A DNA stretch of 14,444 nucleotides, taken from the NCBI GenBank assembly GCA_905210855.1, contig CAJLYL010000041.1, positions 1 through 14,444 on the forward strand, given 5' to 3'. Under the pieces are notes generated by a model that did no database searches, had not been told where the DNA came from, and was given only the letters and a program-made list of their open reading frames with translations. The DNA is from an uncultured Clostridia bacterium (GTDB lineage: Bacteria; Bacillota; Clostridia; UMGS1810). The stretch's first letter is position 1, and every line of letters starts with the position of its first letter. Below, piece by piece: positions 8,041 to 14,444 of the stretch. The translations under genes were made by a program, and so were the position numbers.

Positions 8041-8069
8041 TTGAAAAAACTGTGGTAGAATAATAGCAT
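8041..8069 (+). promoter_or_regulatory. Possible promoter for the prfA operon
   Basis: The 92-base gap after recG is very AT-rich. TTGAAA (8041-8046) and TAGCAT (8064-8069) are 17 bases apart, and TATAAT occurs at 8073-8078, just before the ribosome site GAGGTGG (8081-8087). A hairpin CAGTCTTTT/AAAAAACTG overlaps the -35 region; its T-run lies on the minus-strand side, so it is not a clear terminator for recG. A promoter somewhere here is likely, but the exact boxes are uncertain. Confidence 0.35.
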
Positions 8070-8091
8070 AAGTATAATTTGAGGTGGATTA

Positions 8092-9168
8092 ATGTTTGAA
8101 AAGCTATCCGGAATTGAAGAGAGATTCAACGAGCTTGAATCGAAAATTGCCGACCCGGCGGTCATTGCAGATATAGAGCTGTGGAAGAAGCTCTGCAAGG
8201 AGCACTCCGACATCGCGCCGATTGTGGCAAAATACAGAGAGTACAAGGCGCTTGACGAAAACATCGAAGAGGCAAGAGAGATGATTGCCGCAGGGCTCGA
8301 CAAGGACGAAAAAGAGATGATCGAGGAAGAAATAGAGCTGAGCAAAAAACGCATTGACGAGGTTAATGACGAGCTGAAGCTTTTGCTTCTGCCCAAGGAC
8401 CCCAATGACGATAAGAATGTTATTGTCGAGATAAGAGGCGGAGCCGGCGGAGACGAAGCGGCGCTTTTTGCGGCGGATTTGATGAGAATGTACACCATGT
8501 ACGCCGAAACAAAGCGCTGGAAGTGTGAGATACTCAGCGCAAGCGCGACCGATATCGGCGGCTACAAGGAGGTGTCGTTTGCCATAAACGGCGACGGCGC
8601 ATACAGCAGGCTTAAGTTTGAATCGGGGGTTCACAGGGTTCAGAGAATACCCTCCACCGAGTCCGGCGGCAGAATACATACCTCGACCGTCACGGTTGCG
8701 GTGCTGCCCGAGGTGGAGGAAGTGGAAGTGGAGATAAACCCGAATGACCTCAGGATAGATGTTTTCCGTGCCGGGGGCCCGGGCGGACAGTGCGTAAACA
8801 CCACCGATTCCGCGGTGCGCATAACCCATATACCGACGGGCGTTGTGGTGTCGTGTCAGGATGAAAAGAGCCAGCACAAAAACAAGGACAAGGCTATGAA
8901 AATCCTGCGCTCGAGGGTGTACGATATATTTTTGCAGCAGCAGAACGACGCCATATCCGCCGAGCGTAAAAGCCAGGTGGGCACGGGCGACCGCAGCGAG
9001 AGAATAAGGACGTACAACTACCCTCAGGGCAGAGTGACCGACCACAGAATCGGGCTTACTCTGCACAAGCTGGAGGCCGTGCTCAACGGCGAACTCGATG
9101 AAATTATAGACGCGCTCATAACCACCGACCAGAGCGAAAAACTCAGGCTCAGCGCGGGCGCAGACTGA
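8092..9168 (+). CDS. prfA: Peptide chain release factor 1 (RF1)
   Basis: This 358-residue class I release factor reads UAA and UAG stop codons and triggers peptide release on the ribosome. The tripeptide anticodon motif P-x-T is PST (187-189) in RIPSTESGGRIHTST, which marks RF1; RF2 would have SPF. The catalytic GGQ is at 231-233 in RAGGPGGQCVNTTDSAVR. The rest of domain 3 (HIPTGVVVSCQDEKSQHKN, then R-T-Y-N-Y-P-Q-G-R-V-T-D-H-R) is fully conserved. The N-terminal helical domain (about 1-100) is highly charged, as usual. GAGGTGG (8081-8087) precedes the ATG. In many bacteria prmC, the methyltransferase that modifies the GGQ glutamine, follows prfA; here tsaC follows directly, so prmC must be elsewhere if present. 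Confidence 0.97.
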   Translation: MFEKLSGIEERFNELESKIADPAVIADIELWKKLCKEHSDIAPIVAKYREYKALDENIEEAREMIAAGLDKDEKEMIEEEIELSKKRIDEVNDELKLLLLPKDPNDDKNVIVEIRGGAGGDEAALFAADLMRMYTMYAETKRWKCEILSASATDIGGYKEVSFAINGDGAYSRLKFESGVHRVQRIPSTESGGRIHTSTVTVAVLPEVEEVEVEINPNDLRIDVFRAGGPGGQCVNTTDSAVRITHIPTGVVVSCQDEKSQHKNKDKAMKILRSRVYDIFLQQQNDAISAERKSQVGTGDRSERIRTYNYPQGRVTDHRIGLTLHKLEAVLNGELDEIIDALITTDQSEKLRLSAGAD

Positions 9169-9184
9169 AAAAGGAAGAAATCAG

Positions 9185-10183
9185 ATGAAAACTGTAACGG
9201 TAGACAAGGACAATCTTGACGGTGCGGCGCGATGCCTGCATGACGGCGGTCTTGTCGTGTTCCCGACAGAGACGGTGTACGGTCTCGGCGCGGATGCGTT
9301 TAATCCGCAGTCGGTAAAAAACATATACAAAGCGAAGGGCAGACCGGGCGACAACCCTCTGATAGTACACATTGCAAGGCTTGAGGATGTGAATCGTCTG
9401 GCGAGGGAGATTCCCCCGTTTGCCCGTCCGCTTATGGATAAATTCTGGCCCGGCCCCATGACGCTTATCTTCAAAAAGCGCCCCGAGGTCATAGATGAGG
9501 TGACGGCAGGGCTTGATACGGTTGCCGTGCGCTACCCGTCAAATGAGGTTGCAAACGCGCTCATAGCAAAGAGCGGAGTGCTCGTTGCGGCGCCGTCGGC
9601 AAATCTCTCGGGCAGCCCCAGCCCCACGGTTTACCGCCATGTTGCGGCAGACCTCGACGGCAGGGTGGACTATATAATAAACGGTGACAGCTGCGAGGTG
9701 GGCTTGGAATCCACTGTTATAGATGTCAGCGGCGATTTTCCCGTGATACTGCGCCCGGGCGCAGTCACCATTGAGATGCTGCGCGAGGTTGTGCCGCAGT
9801 CGCAGACTGACAAAGGCATATTAGGCGCTGCGGACAAACCAAAGTGTCCCGGCATGAAATACACCCATTATTCGCCCAAGGCAGATGTTATAGTCGTATG
9901 CGGAGATGAGGAGAAACGCCGCGAATATATAGAGAAAACGGCGGTCAAGCCCGAATCCGGCGTGTTGGTGTACGGCAGCAGCAGATATGAGGGCATGAGG
10001 TTTGTGGTAAACGCCGGCGGCAGCATGAAGGAATATGCAAAAAATCTGTTCTATAATCTGCGCCTGTTTGACGAGCACGGAGTTAAAACCGTGTATGCCG
10101 AATTTGCCGAGGAACCCGGCATAGGCGCAGCGGTGAAAAACAGGCTTTACAAATCGGCGGGATATAATATAGTGAATGTGTGA
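9185..10183 (+). CDS. tsaC: L-threonylcarbamoyladenylate synthase (Sua5/TsaC type)
   Basis: This enzyme makes threonylcarbamoyl-AMP from threonine, bicarbonate and ATP, the first step of tRNA t6A37 synthesis. At 332 residues it is the long Sua5 form. The N-terminal YrdC domain (about 1-205) shows GLVVFPTETVYGLGADA, KAKGRPGDNPLIVHI (the K-x-R active-site stretch), FWPGPMTLIF and APSANLSGSPSPT. A linker with GMKYTHYSPKADV leads to the C-terminal Sua5 domain (about 225-332). AAGGAAG (9171-9177) precedes the ATG. It begins 16 bases after prfA and ends ahead of the arginine-phosphatase gene. tsaD lies three genes downstream, so two t6A genes share this operon; tsaB and tsaE are not in the window. 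Confidence 0.93.
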   Translation: MKTVTVDKDNLDGAARCLHDGGLVVFPTETVYGLGADAFNPQSVKNIYKAKGRPGDNPLIVHIARLEDVNRLAREIPPFARPLMDKFWPGPMTLIFKKRPEVIDEVTAGLDTVAVRYPSNEVANALIAKSGVLVAAPSANLSGSPSPTVYRHVAADLDGRVDYIINGDSCEVGLESTVIDVSGDFPVILRPGAVTIEMLREVVPQSQTDKGILGAADKPKCPGMKYTHYSPKADVIVVCGDEEKRREYIEKTAVKPESGVLVYGSSRYEGMRFVVNAGGSMKEYAKNLFYNLRLFDEHGVKTVYAEFAEEPGIGAAVKNRLYKSAGYNIVNV

Positions 10184-10194
10184 GGGCAAATATT

Positions 10195-10650
10195 ATGAGG
10201 ATAACATTTGTTTGCACCGGCAATACTTGCCGCAGCCCCATGGCGGAGGCTTTGCTTGCGGACAGGCTGAAGCAGAGCAGTCTTGATGTGACCGTGCAGT
10301 CGCGCGGATTGAGTGTTCACTCCAACGAGACTATGAGCCCCAAGGCTTGCGAGGCGCTCTCGGCTCATGGCATAGACGGCTTTTGCCATGACGCAGTGCA
10401 GCTTAGCAAGGGAGATATAGATGAATCCGACATTGTGCTCACAATGACCCAGCAGCAGAAAAGACAGCTGATAAGGCTGTACCCGGGCGACAGGTACAAG
10501 CTTTTCACTCTCGGCGAATATGCTTCGGATTCGCTCGATGATATAACTGACCCGTTTGGCAAGAGCCAGGTTTTCTATAACTTCTGCTGCAGCGAGATTG
10601 CCGCGCTTGTGGATTTGCTTTTTGATGAGATTAAGGAGCAGATGTCATGA
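10195..10650 (+). CDS. ywlE: Low-molecular-weight phosphatase, probable protein-arginine phosphatase (YwlE type)
   Basis: The 151-residue protein has the P-loop CTGNTCRSP (C7 nucleophile, R13) and the general-acid loop DPFGKS. In YwlE of Bacillus the residue corresponding to T11 in this loop selects phospho-arginine over phospho-tyrosine, and the same CTGNTCRSPMAEAL string is seen here, as is the DPFG (rather than DPY) acid loop. So removal of McsB-type arginine phosphorylation is the likely role; tyrosine phosphatase activity is the alternative. I chose ATG 10195, with AGGG (10183-10186) upstream, over an in-frame GTG at 10180, because the protein then starts MRITFVCTGNTC. The stop overlaps rimI (ATGTCATGA). 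YwlE beside a Sua5 gene is also the Bacillus arrangement. No mcsA, mcsB or clpC is in the window. Confidence 0.85.
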   Translation: MRITFVCTGNTCRSPMAEALLADRLKQSSLDVTVQSRGLSVHSNETMSPKACEALSAHGIDGFCHDAVQLSKGDIDESDIVLTMTQQQKRQLIRLYPGDRYKLFTLGEYASDSLDDITDPFGKSQVFYNFCCSEIAALVDLLFDEIKEQMS

Positions 10651-11096
10651 AATTTGAACTGTGCGAAATGAGCGAGGCATACATTGACGCGGTGTGCGCC
10701 CTTGAAAGGGAGATTTTCGCCGCGCCGTACAGCAGAATCACAGTGACAGCGGATATGAACAACCCCATGCATGACGCATACCTCATGCTTGACGGCTGCG
10801 GCGGCGTCGCGGCGTATTGTATGTTCTCCACCGTGCTTGACGAGGCAAGCCTCGACCGCATTGCGGTGAGGGAGAGTGCGCGCAGACGCGGCGCGGCGCA
10901 AATGCTGATTGATAATATGATAAACACTTGCAGGGACAGGGGCACTGCTGTGATTAACCTCGAAGTGAGGGAAAGCAATGCAGCGGCGCGTGGATTATAT
11001 GAAAAAAACGGATTCAATAAGGTCGGCGTCCGCAAGAGATACTATGCCGACAACGGTGAAAACGCCGTGCTTTATACATTGGTTTTGAAGGATTGA
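10647..11096 (+). CDS. rimI: Ribosomal-protein-alanine N-acetyltransferase RimI-like (GNAT)
   Basis: This 149-residue GNAT acetyltransferase is of the RimI type, named for N-terminal acetylation of ribosomal protein S18. The acetyl-CoA loop is RESARRRGAAQML (about 73-85), preceded by the beta-4 strand LDRIAVRE. The RimI trademark VINLEVRESNAAARGLYEKNGFNKVGVRKRYY region is complete, followed by the usual short ending. It overlaps the upstream phosphatase gene by four bases (ATGA type), and tsaD follows after about 14 bases. Adjacency of rimI and tsaD is very common, in tsaE-tsaB-rimI-tsaD operons; the first two are missing here. The true substrate in this organism is not shown by the sequence. 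Confidence 0.9.
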   Translation: MKFELCEMSEAYIDAVCALEREIFAAPYSRITVTADMNNPMHDAYLMLDGCGGVAAYCMFSTVLDEASLDRIAVRESARRRGAAQMLIDNMINTCRDRGTAVINLEVRESNAAARGLYEKNGFNKVGVRKRYYADNGENAVLYTLVLKD

Positions 11097-11110
11097 CAGG
11101 CGGTGATATT

Positions 11111-12118
11111 TTGGCACTGATATTGGGAATAGAAACATCCTGTGACGAGACGTCGGCGGCGGTTGTCGAGGACGGCAGAACGGTTTTGTCCGACGTCATA
11201 GCCACACAGATACCTATACATACTAAATTCGGCGGAGTTGTGCCGGAGATAGCCTCGCGCAAGCATCTTGAGGCGATTAATCCGGTCATAGACAAGGCGC
11301 TCGGCGAGGCAGGAGTAACTCTCGGCGATATAGATTATGTTGCCGTTACTTATGCTCCCGGGCTTGTGGGGGCGCTCCTGGTGGGAGTGTCCGCCGCAAA
11401 GGCGCTCAGTTATGCGGCTCACAAGCCGCTTGTGCCCGTGCATCACATAAGAGGGCACATCTGCGCAAACTACATCGAACACAAAGAACTCGAACCGCCG
11501 TTTGTGTGTCTTGTGTGCTCCGGCGGACACAGCCACATAGTCCACGTCAGGGGGTATACCGAGTACGAAATACTCGGTCAGACACGCGACGATGCTGCCG
11601 GCGAGGCTTTTGACAAGGTTGCGAGAGTGCTCGGCTTAGGTTACCCGGGCGGCCCCAAGGTTGATAAGCTTGCCCGTGAGGGTGACGAAAACGCGGTGTA
11701 TTTCAAACGTGTAACCTTCGGCGACGATTGCTTTGATTTCAGTTTCAGCGGCACTAAGACAGGCGTGATAAACTATCTGCACAACCTGGAGCAGAAAGGC
11801 GGGGAGGTAAACAAAGCCGACATCGCCGCGTCCTTTCAAAAATGCGTGGTGGAGGTGCTCATAGGCAATCTCATTGCCGCGGCAAAGAAAGTCGGCGTGT
11901 CAACAGTTGCGCTTGCCGGCGGAGTTGCCTCAAACAGTGCGCTGCGCCGCGAACTCGACATGAAAAAGGGCAGCATGAAGGCGTATTATCCGTCGCCGGT
12001 TCTGTGCACGGACAATGCGGCAATGATTGCCTGCAGCGGCTATTACGAAGCTCTTTCGGGCTCGTTTGCCGATTTATCGTTAAATGCCATACCGTACCTC
12101 GGTGTGGATATGAAATAA
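11111..12118 (+). CDS. tsaD: tRNA N6-adenosine threonylcarbamoyltransferase TsaD
   Basis: TsaD (Kae1/YgjD, ASKHA fold) transfers the threonylcarbamoyl group to A37 of ANN-decoding tRNAs. Seen: LILGIETSCDETSAAVV at the start, PGLVGALLVGVSAAKAL, the metal-binding HHIRGH (111-116), VCSGGHSHIV, FSFSGTKTGV, LAGGVASNSALR and the closing CTDNAAMIA. Length is 335 residues, as usual. The best start is TTG 11111, which sits six bases after AGGCGGTG (11098-11105) and gives an opening like the family's; a TTG at 11093 inside the rimI end has no such site, and no in-frame ATG lies before the conserved part. It needs TsaB and TsaE, which are not encoded here. Confidence 0.95.
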   Translation: MALILGIETSCDETSAAVVEDGRTVLSDVIATQIPIHTKFGGVVPEIASRKHLEAINPVIDKALGEAGVTLGDIDYVAVTYAPGLVGALLVGVSAAKALSYAAHKPLVPVHHIRGHICANYIEHKELEPPFVCLVCSGGHSHIVHVRGYTEYEILGQTRDDAAGEAFDKVARVLGLGYPGGPKVDKLAREGDENAVYFKRVTFGDDCFDFSFSGTKTGVINYLHNLEQKGGEVNKADIAASFQKCVVEVLIGNLIAAAKKVGVSTVALAGGVASNSALRRELDMKKGSMKAYYPSPVLCTDNAAMIACSGYYEALSGSFADLSLNAIPYLGVDMK

Positions 12119-12153
12119 AAAATATAATTTAGTTTCAAAGGAGGCAGTAAGCA

Positions 12154-13983
12154 ATGAATAATTTCAAATTCAAAAGATCGGTTTTGTCACTCATAACCGC
12201 AGGATGCCTGATATCCACAACGGTGTTCGCGGCATTCCCCGATGTGACATCGCAGTACAGCTGGGCGGCAGACGCCATCAATTCCATGGCTGAATCGGGC
12301 ATAATCAAAGGATATGAGGACGGCAGCTTTCAGCCGGCAAAATCCATATCCAAGCTTGAAGGTCTCGTGCTGATATCAAGGATTCTCGGTTTCAATGATT
12401 CCGAAAATGCGACATTTGTCGATGAGGCGGAGGAGCTTTATGCAGACGCTCTCGGCAAATATAAAATCAATTTCGGTCAGAGGGAGGTGTCGTATCTTCT
12501 TTTAAAGGGTGTCCTCACCGCAGATGAGCTTGACGACTACATAGGCGACGATAACTACTCCTCGGGTCTTAAAAGATACGAGGTGGCAACGCTGCTTACA
12601 AAGGCGCTCGACGCCGGCGACAGCCTTGCATCCGCGGCAAGCCTTGAGTATAAGGACGCCGATTCCATACCGGCGTCGGCTAAGAAATATGTTAAGTATG
12701 TGACCGAGCAGGGGCTCATGAACGGCATGGACGACAACACATTCTCGCCAAATACCGACGTTACAAGGGCGCAGGCTGCCGTTGTCCTCAAAAAACTGCA
12801 GAATAAGACGGGCTACACCTTTAAATCCGGCACAGTTGCCGAGATGGACACCGTGACAGGCATCCTTAAGCTTAAGGATGCGGACGGCGCAGCGTTTTCG
12901 CACAGCCTGCTGCCGACGGTTATCCTCAGATATGACGGAGAGAGAATCACGGCGGGTCAGATAGAATCCGGCTACTATGCTTCAATAACCTACAAGAACA
13001 ATGAGGTGTATGCAATAGATTTTGCACCGTCGAATGCTGATGAACTCGTATGCGGTGCGCTCACCTCGGTGAATAAATCAAGCTCCAATCCGTCGATCGG
13101 CGTGGCACTGCTTGCCAACGACGCCATTGAGCCGTCGAGCGAAAAGACAACCTACAAGCTTGCGAGCGACGTTGTCATCACCTACAAGGGCGAATCCACA
13201 GGCATTGGCTCGCTTAAGACAAACAGCTTTGTAAGACTGTATATAAAATCCGGCAAGGTTAAATCAATAGAGGCAGAGGACAGGGTTACGAGTGCGTCGG
13301 GCACGATAGAAGCAGTGTCATTCTCGCCGAAGTTCAGCATAACCGTGACCGACAAGAGCGGCGACAGCGAGGATTATTTGTTCAAGAACGACGCGGTAAT
13401 CACGCGCAACGGCAAGTCGTCCGACGCGTCGCAGCTTGCAGAGGGTGATGTGGTGTCGCTCACGCTCGACTACGGCAGAATCTCCAAGGTGACCGCCACA
13501 AGCAAGAATACATCTAAATCCGGCGTGATAACCGGCATACTCATCTCGTCCAACCCCAAGCTTACGCTTACCGTGGACGGCGAGGACGTGACATACCCGA
13601 TATCCGCATCGGCGGTGTATTCCATCACCGGTTCGGCGACCAACTCTATATACGACCTGCGCACCAACACCGTTGCAACGGTTAATATCGAGAGCAACAC
13701 CATAACCAAGATAACCACTACCGCGGCGACAGAGACTCTCACCGTTACCGGCTCGGTCGTAAGCGTTACGCCGGCGGCAAATGTGTTCCAGGTGTCGCAT
13801 ACCGATGTTTCCACGGGCGTGGTTCAGACAGATACCGTTATCGTCAACAGCAAGACCACGATTATGGATACCAACGGCAAGAGCAGAAGGATATCCGAGC
13901 TTAAAAACGGCAACAATGTAACCGTTTACGGTACAATCGGCTCGGGAGTATTGGCGGCAGCTACGGTTATGATTATTAACTAA
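12154..13983 (+). CDS. Secreted SLH-domain protein with five tandem beta-rich modules
   Basis: The 609-residue protein should be exported and bound to the cell wall. A signal peptide (charged NNFKFKR, hydrophobic core, cleavage after VFA at 26) leads straight into SLH 1 (about 28-79, FPDV, IIKGYEDGSFQP), a degenerate SLH 2 (about 88-152) and SLH 3 (about 166-216, LMNGMDDNTFSPNTDVTRAQAA). SLH triplets bind pyruvylated secondary wall polymers. The remaining 390 residues hold five related modules (225-290, 299-374, 381-447, 455-522, 531-608), each opening with a 'sG.i..v' strand and mostly closing with '...vti..gki..i'. They are rich in S, T, V and D. No catalytic motif is seen, so a structural or adhesive role is inferred. 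AAAGGAGG (12137-12144) precedes the ATG. A terminator follows at once. The gene has no functional link to tsaD. Confidence 0.85.
   Translation: MNNFKFKRSVLSLITAGCLISTTVFAAFPDVTSQYSWAADAINSMAESGIIKGYEDGSFQPAKSISKLEGLVLISRILGFNDSENATFVDEAEELYADALGKYKINFGQREVSYLLLKGVLTADELDDYIGDDNYSSGLKRYEVATLLTKALDAGDSLASAASLEYKDADSIPASAKKYVKYVTEQGLMNGMDDNTFSPNTDVTRAQAAVVLKKLQNKTGYTFKSGTVAEMDTVTGILKLKDADGAAFSHSLLPTVILRYDGERITAGQIESGYYASITYKNNEVYAIDFAPSNADELVCGALTSVNKSSSNPSIGVALLANDAIEPSSEKTTYKLASDVVITYKGESTGIGSLKTNSFVRLYIKSGKVKSIEAEDRVTSASGTIEAVSFSPKFSITVTDKSGDSEDYLFKNDAVITRNGKSSDASQLAEGDVVSLTLDYGRISKVTATSKNTSKSGVITGILISSNPKLTLTVDGEDVTYPISASAVYSITGSATNSIYDLRTNTVATVNIESNTITKITTTAATETLTVTGSVVSVTPAANVFQVSHTDVSTGVVQTDTVIVNSKTTIMDTNGKSRRISELKNGNNVTVYGTIGSGVLAAATVMIIN
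12826..13977 (+). repeat. Five diverged protein-level repeats in the SLH protein
   Basis: The modules start at about 12826, 13048, 13294, 13516 and 13744 and are 66 to 78 residues long. Their shared pattern is a small residue plus Gly (SGTVAEM, CGALTSV, SGTIEAV, SGVITGI, TGSVVSV), then a strand such as ITVTD or LTLTVDG, then a 'VVITYKG / AVITRNG / TTIMDTNG' turn, then 'sL..g..V.l', and in most a 'GkvksI / GRISKV / NTITKI' strand. DNA identity between copies is low, so these are old duplications. The fold is probably a small beta barrel or sandwich; this is inferred from the strand pattern. Confidence 0.6.
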
Positions 13984-13988
13984 AGATG

Positions 13989-14020
13989 ACGGAGAGTGCG
14001 TGCGCGCTCTCCGTTTTTTT
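13989..14020 (+). terminator. Strong rho-independent terminator after the SLH gene
   Basis: Perfect eight-base arms ACGGAGAG and CTCTCCGT flank a GC-rich ten-base loop region that can extend the stem, followed by seven T residues. It begins six bases after the SLH stop codon and should end the transcript. Confidence 0.9.
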
Positions 14021-14046
14021 CAGTTGTCTGCTCTCTGCTTTTTTGC

Positions 14047-14202
14047 GACAGCTCAAACATTCTCTCCGTGCCGGTTAAGGAGGCTTTCATCAGCGATAAC
14101 CTTGAAAACGAGCTTGAAAAAGTGAGAGTTGAGGACGGCGCGGTGTATGCGGACGTGTCTAATTTTGAGATTGTTACGTTAAAATTGAAAATCGCGGAAT
14201 AG
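14047..14202 (+). pseudogene. Probable remnant of an alpha-mannosidase (GH38) C-terminus
   Basis: About 50 codons in one frame read SSNILSVPVKEAF, DNLENELEKVRVEDGAVY and VSNFEIVTLKLKI, then TAG. This resembles the last strands of GH38-type alpha-mannosidases, where a 'nLlE..ie...v.dg.v...v.pFEI.TlkL' ending is usual. Reading the frame back leads only to a GTG at 13996 inside the SLH terminator, with no ribosome binding site, so it is not a real small gene. It looks like the 3' scrap of a deleted gene about 1,000 codons long. The family call is from pattern memory only and is moderate; another beta-sandwich glycosidase is possible. Confidence 0.4.
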
Positions 14203-14204
14203 AG

Positions 14205-14242
14205 CAAAAAAGAGTAAAAAAAGTGAAAAATTCCTCTTTTTG
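14205..14242 (+). terminator. Weak inverted repeat, possible old terminator
   Basis: CAAAAAAGAG and CTCTTTTTG can pair around a 19-base AT-rich loop just after the stop of the mannosidase-like remnant. The stem is weak and there is no clean T-run after it. If real, it could be the terminator that belonged to the lost gene. Confidence 0.2.
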
Positions 14243-14253
14243 AAATATTTTTA

Positions 14254-14282
14254 TTGAAAATATCAAAAACATATGATATAAT
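14254..14282 (+). promoter_or_regulatory. SigmaA-type extended -10 promoter for the transporter gene
   Basis: TTGAAA (14254-14259) and a perfect TATAAT (14277-14282) are 17 bases apart, with TG one base before the -10 box (14274-14275), an extended -10. Transcription should start near 14289, giving a leader of about 63 bases. Confidence 0.75.
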
Positions 14283-14294
14283 TAATTCATTATC

Positions 14295-14321
14295 TGTCAA
14301 ATTTACAAAAGTAAATTGGCA
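14295..14321 (+). promoter_or_regulatory. Hairpin/operator-like inverted repeat in the transporter leader
   Basis: TGTCAAATTTAC and GTAAATTGGCA are near-perfect inverted arms (one bulge, one G-T pair) around an AAAA loop. The element begins about six bases after the predicted transcription start. It could be a repressor site or an mRNA 5' stem; with no T-run directly behind it, it is not a standard terminator. Confidence 0.45.
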
Positions 14322-14351
14322 AAAAATATTTCATTAAGGGGAATTTTAATT

Positions 14352-14444
14352 ATGGAAAGAGAAAGACTTGGCTCAAGACTGGGCTTTATCCTGCTGTCTG
14401 CGGGCTGTGCCATCGGCTGCGGAAATGTGTGGAAGTTTCCGTGG
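14352..14444 (+). CDS. Sodium-dependent transporter, NSS family (N-terminal part, runs off the window)
   Basis: The first 31 codons encode a charged start followed by LGSRLGFILLSAGCAIGCGN and then VWKFPW. This is the first, unwound helix of neurotransmitter:sodium symporter (NSS, LeuT/MhsT-like) proteins, where the 'GcAiG.GNvWrFP' stretch forms part of the sodium and substrate site. Members import amino acids with Na+ across the cytoplasmic membrane. AAGGGGA (14336-14342) lies nine bases before the ATG. The substrate cannot be told from this part. The gene has its own promoter and is separate from the SLH gene. Confidence 0.9.
   Translation, partial: MERERLGSRLGFILLSAGCAIGCGNVWKFPW

Noticed and set aside
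8023..8055. Terminator for recG in the gap before prfA
   Set aside because: The inverted repeat CAGTCTTTT/AAAAAACTG is followed by a T-run only on the minus strand, and no minus-strand gene is present to need it.
8104..9066. 320-codon open frame on the minus strand across prfA
   Set aside because: It is antisense to a fully conserved release factor gene, without a ribosome site or recognisable domain.
12119..12153. Promoter for the SLH gene just before it (TATAAT at 12123-12128)
   Set aside because: No -35 box occurs at the right distance. Such a gene may well have its own promoter inside the end of tsaD, but I cannot place it.
12154..12231. Lipoprotein signal in the SLH protein (TAGC with cysteine 18)
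   Set aside because: The residue three before the cysteine is threonine and the hydrophobic stretch before it is too short. A type I signal peptidase site after VFA at 26 fits better.
13996..14202. 68-codon open frame starting at GTG as a small protein gene
   Set aside because: The start lies inside the terminator stem with no ribosome binding site. Only the last 50 codons look protein-like, and they resemble the end of a large enzyme.
1..14444. CRISPR arrays, insertion sequences, tRNA or rRNA genes, toxin-antitoxin or defence systems
   Set aside because: I saw no regularly spaced repeats, transposase motifs, tRNA-like cloverleaf or defence-gene motifs by reading both strands. The region is ordinary housekeeping DNA apart from the points listed.

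Overview
The window is mostly a compact stretch of bacterial housekeeping genes, all on the + strand, from a mid-GC clostridial (Firmicutes/Bacillota) genome. The clostridial assignment rests on gene content and order (yhaO-yhaN, yloU-fakA-recG, prfA-tsaC-ywlE-rimI-tsaD), strong AGGAGG-type ribosome binding sites, sigmaA-type promoters, a protein with SLH domains, and heavy use of ATA for isoleucine. The organism is probably an uncultured gut Clostridia member; I cannot name the species.

Bases 1 to about 1050 do not fit that genome. They hold the C-terminus of a SusC/RagA TonB-dependent outer-membrane transporter, a Bacteroidetes family used in Gram-negative outer membranes. Right behind it comes the C-terminal part of a Wzx-type polysaccharide flippase. 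Both are AT-richer than the rest, and the flippase lacks its N-terminal two thirds. The simplest reading is a metagenomic assembly chimera with one or two joins, at about 591-640 and about 1017-1064. The clostridial part begins with a rho-independent terminator at 1065.

Layout of the clostridial part: (1) A consensus promoter at 1119-1147 drives a two-gene DNA repair unit, an SbcD/YhaO-like nuclease and a short SbcC/YhaN-like ATPase with a membrane hairpin. (2) Next come yloU (Asp23 family), fakA (fatty acid kinase) and recG (branched-DNA helicase), an order also known from Bacillus. (3) After a 92-base gap comes prfA (release factor 1), followed by tsaC, a YwlE-type protein-arginine phosphatase, rimI and tsaD, packed with short gaps or overlaps. 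tsaC and tsaD supply two steps of tRNA t6A synthesis; tsaB and tsaE are not here. (4) A secreted SLH-domain protein with five related beta-rich modules ends in a strong terminator. (5) A 368-base intergenic region holds that terminator, a probable remnant of an alpha-mannosidase C-terminus, and an extended -10 promoter with a leader hairpin. (6) The window ends in the first 31 codons of a sodium-dependent (NSS family) transporter.

I found no CRISPR array, insertion sequence, tRNA, rRNA or convincing new system. The points most worth a second look are the foreign left end, the reduced YhaN-like protein, the modular SLH protein, and the gene remnant plus leader hairpin before the transporter.
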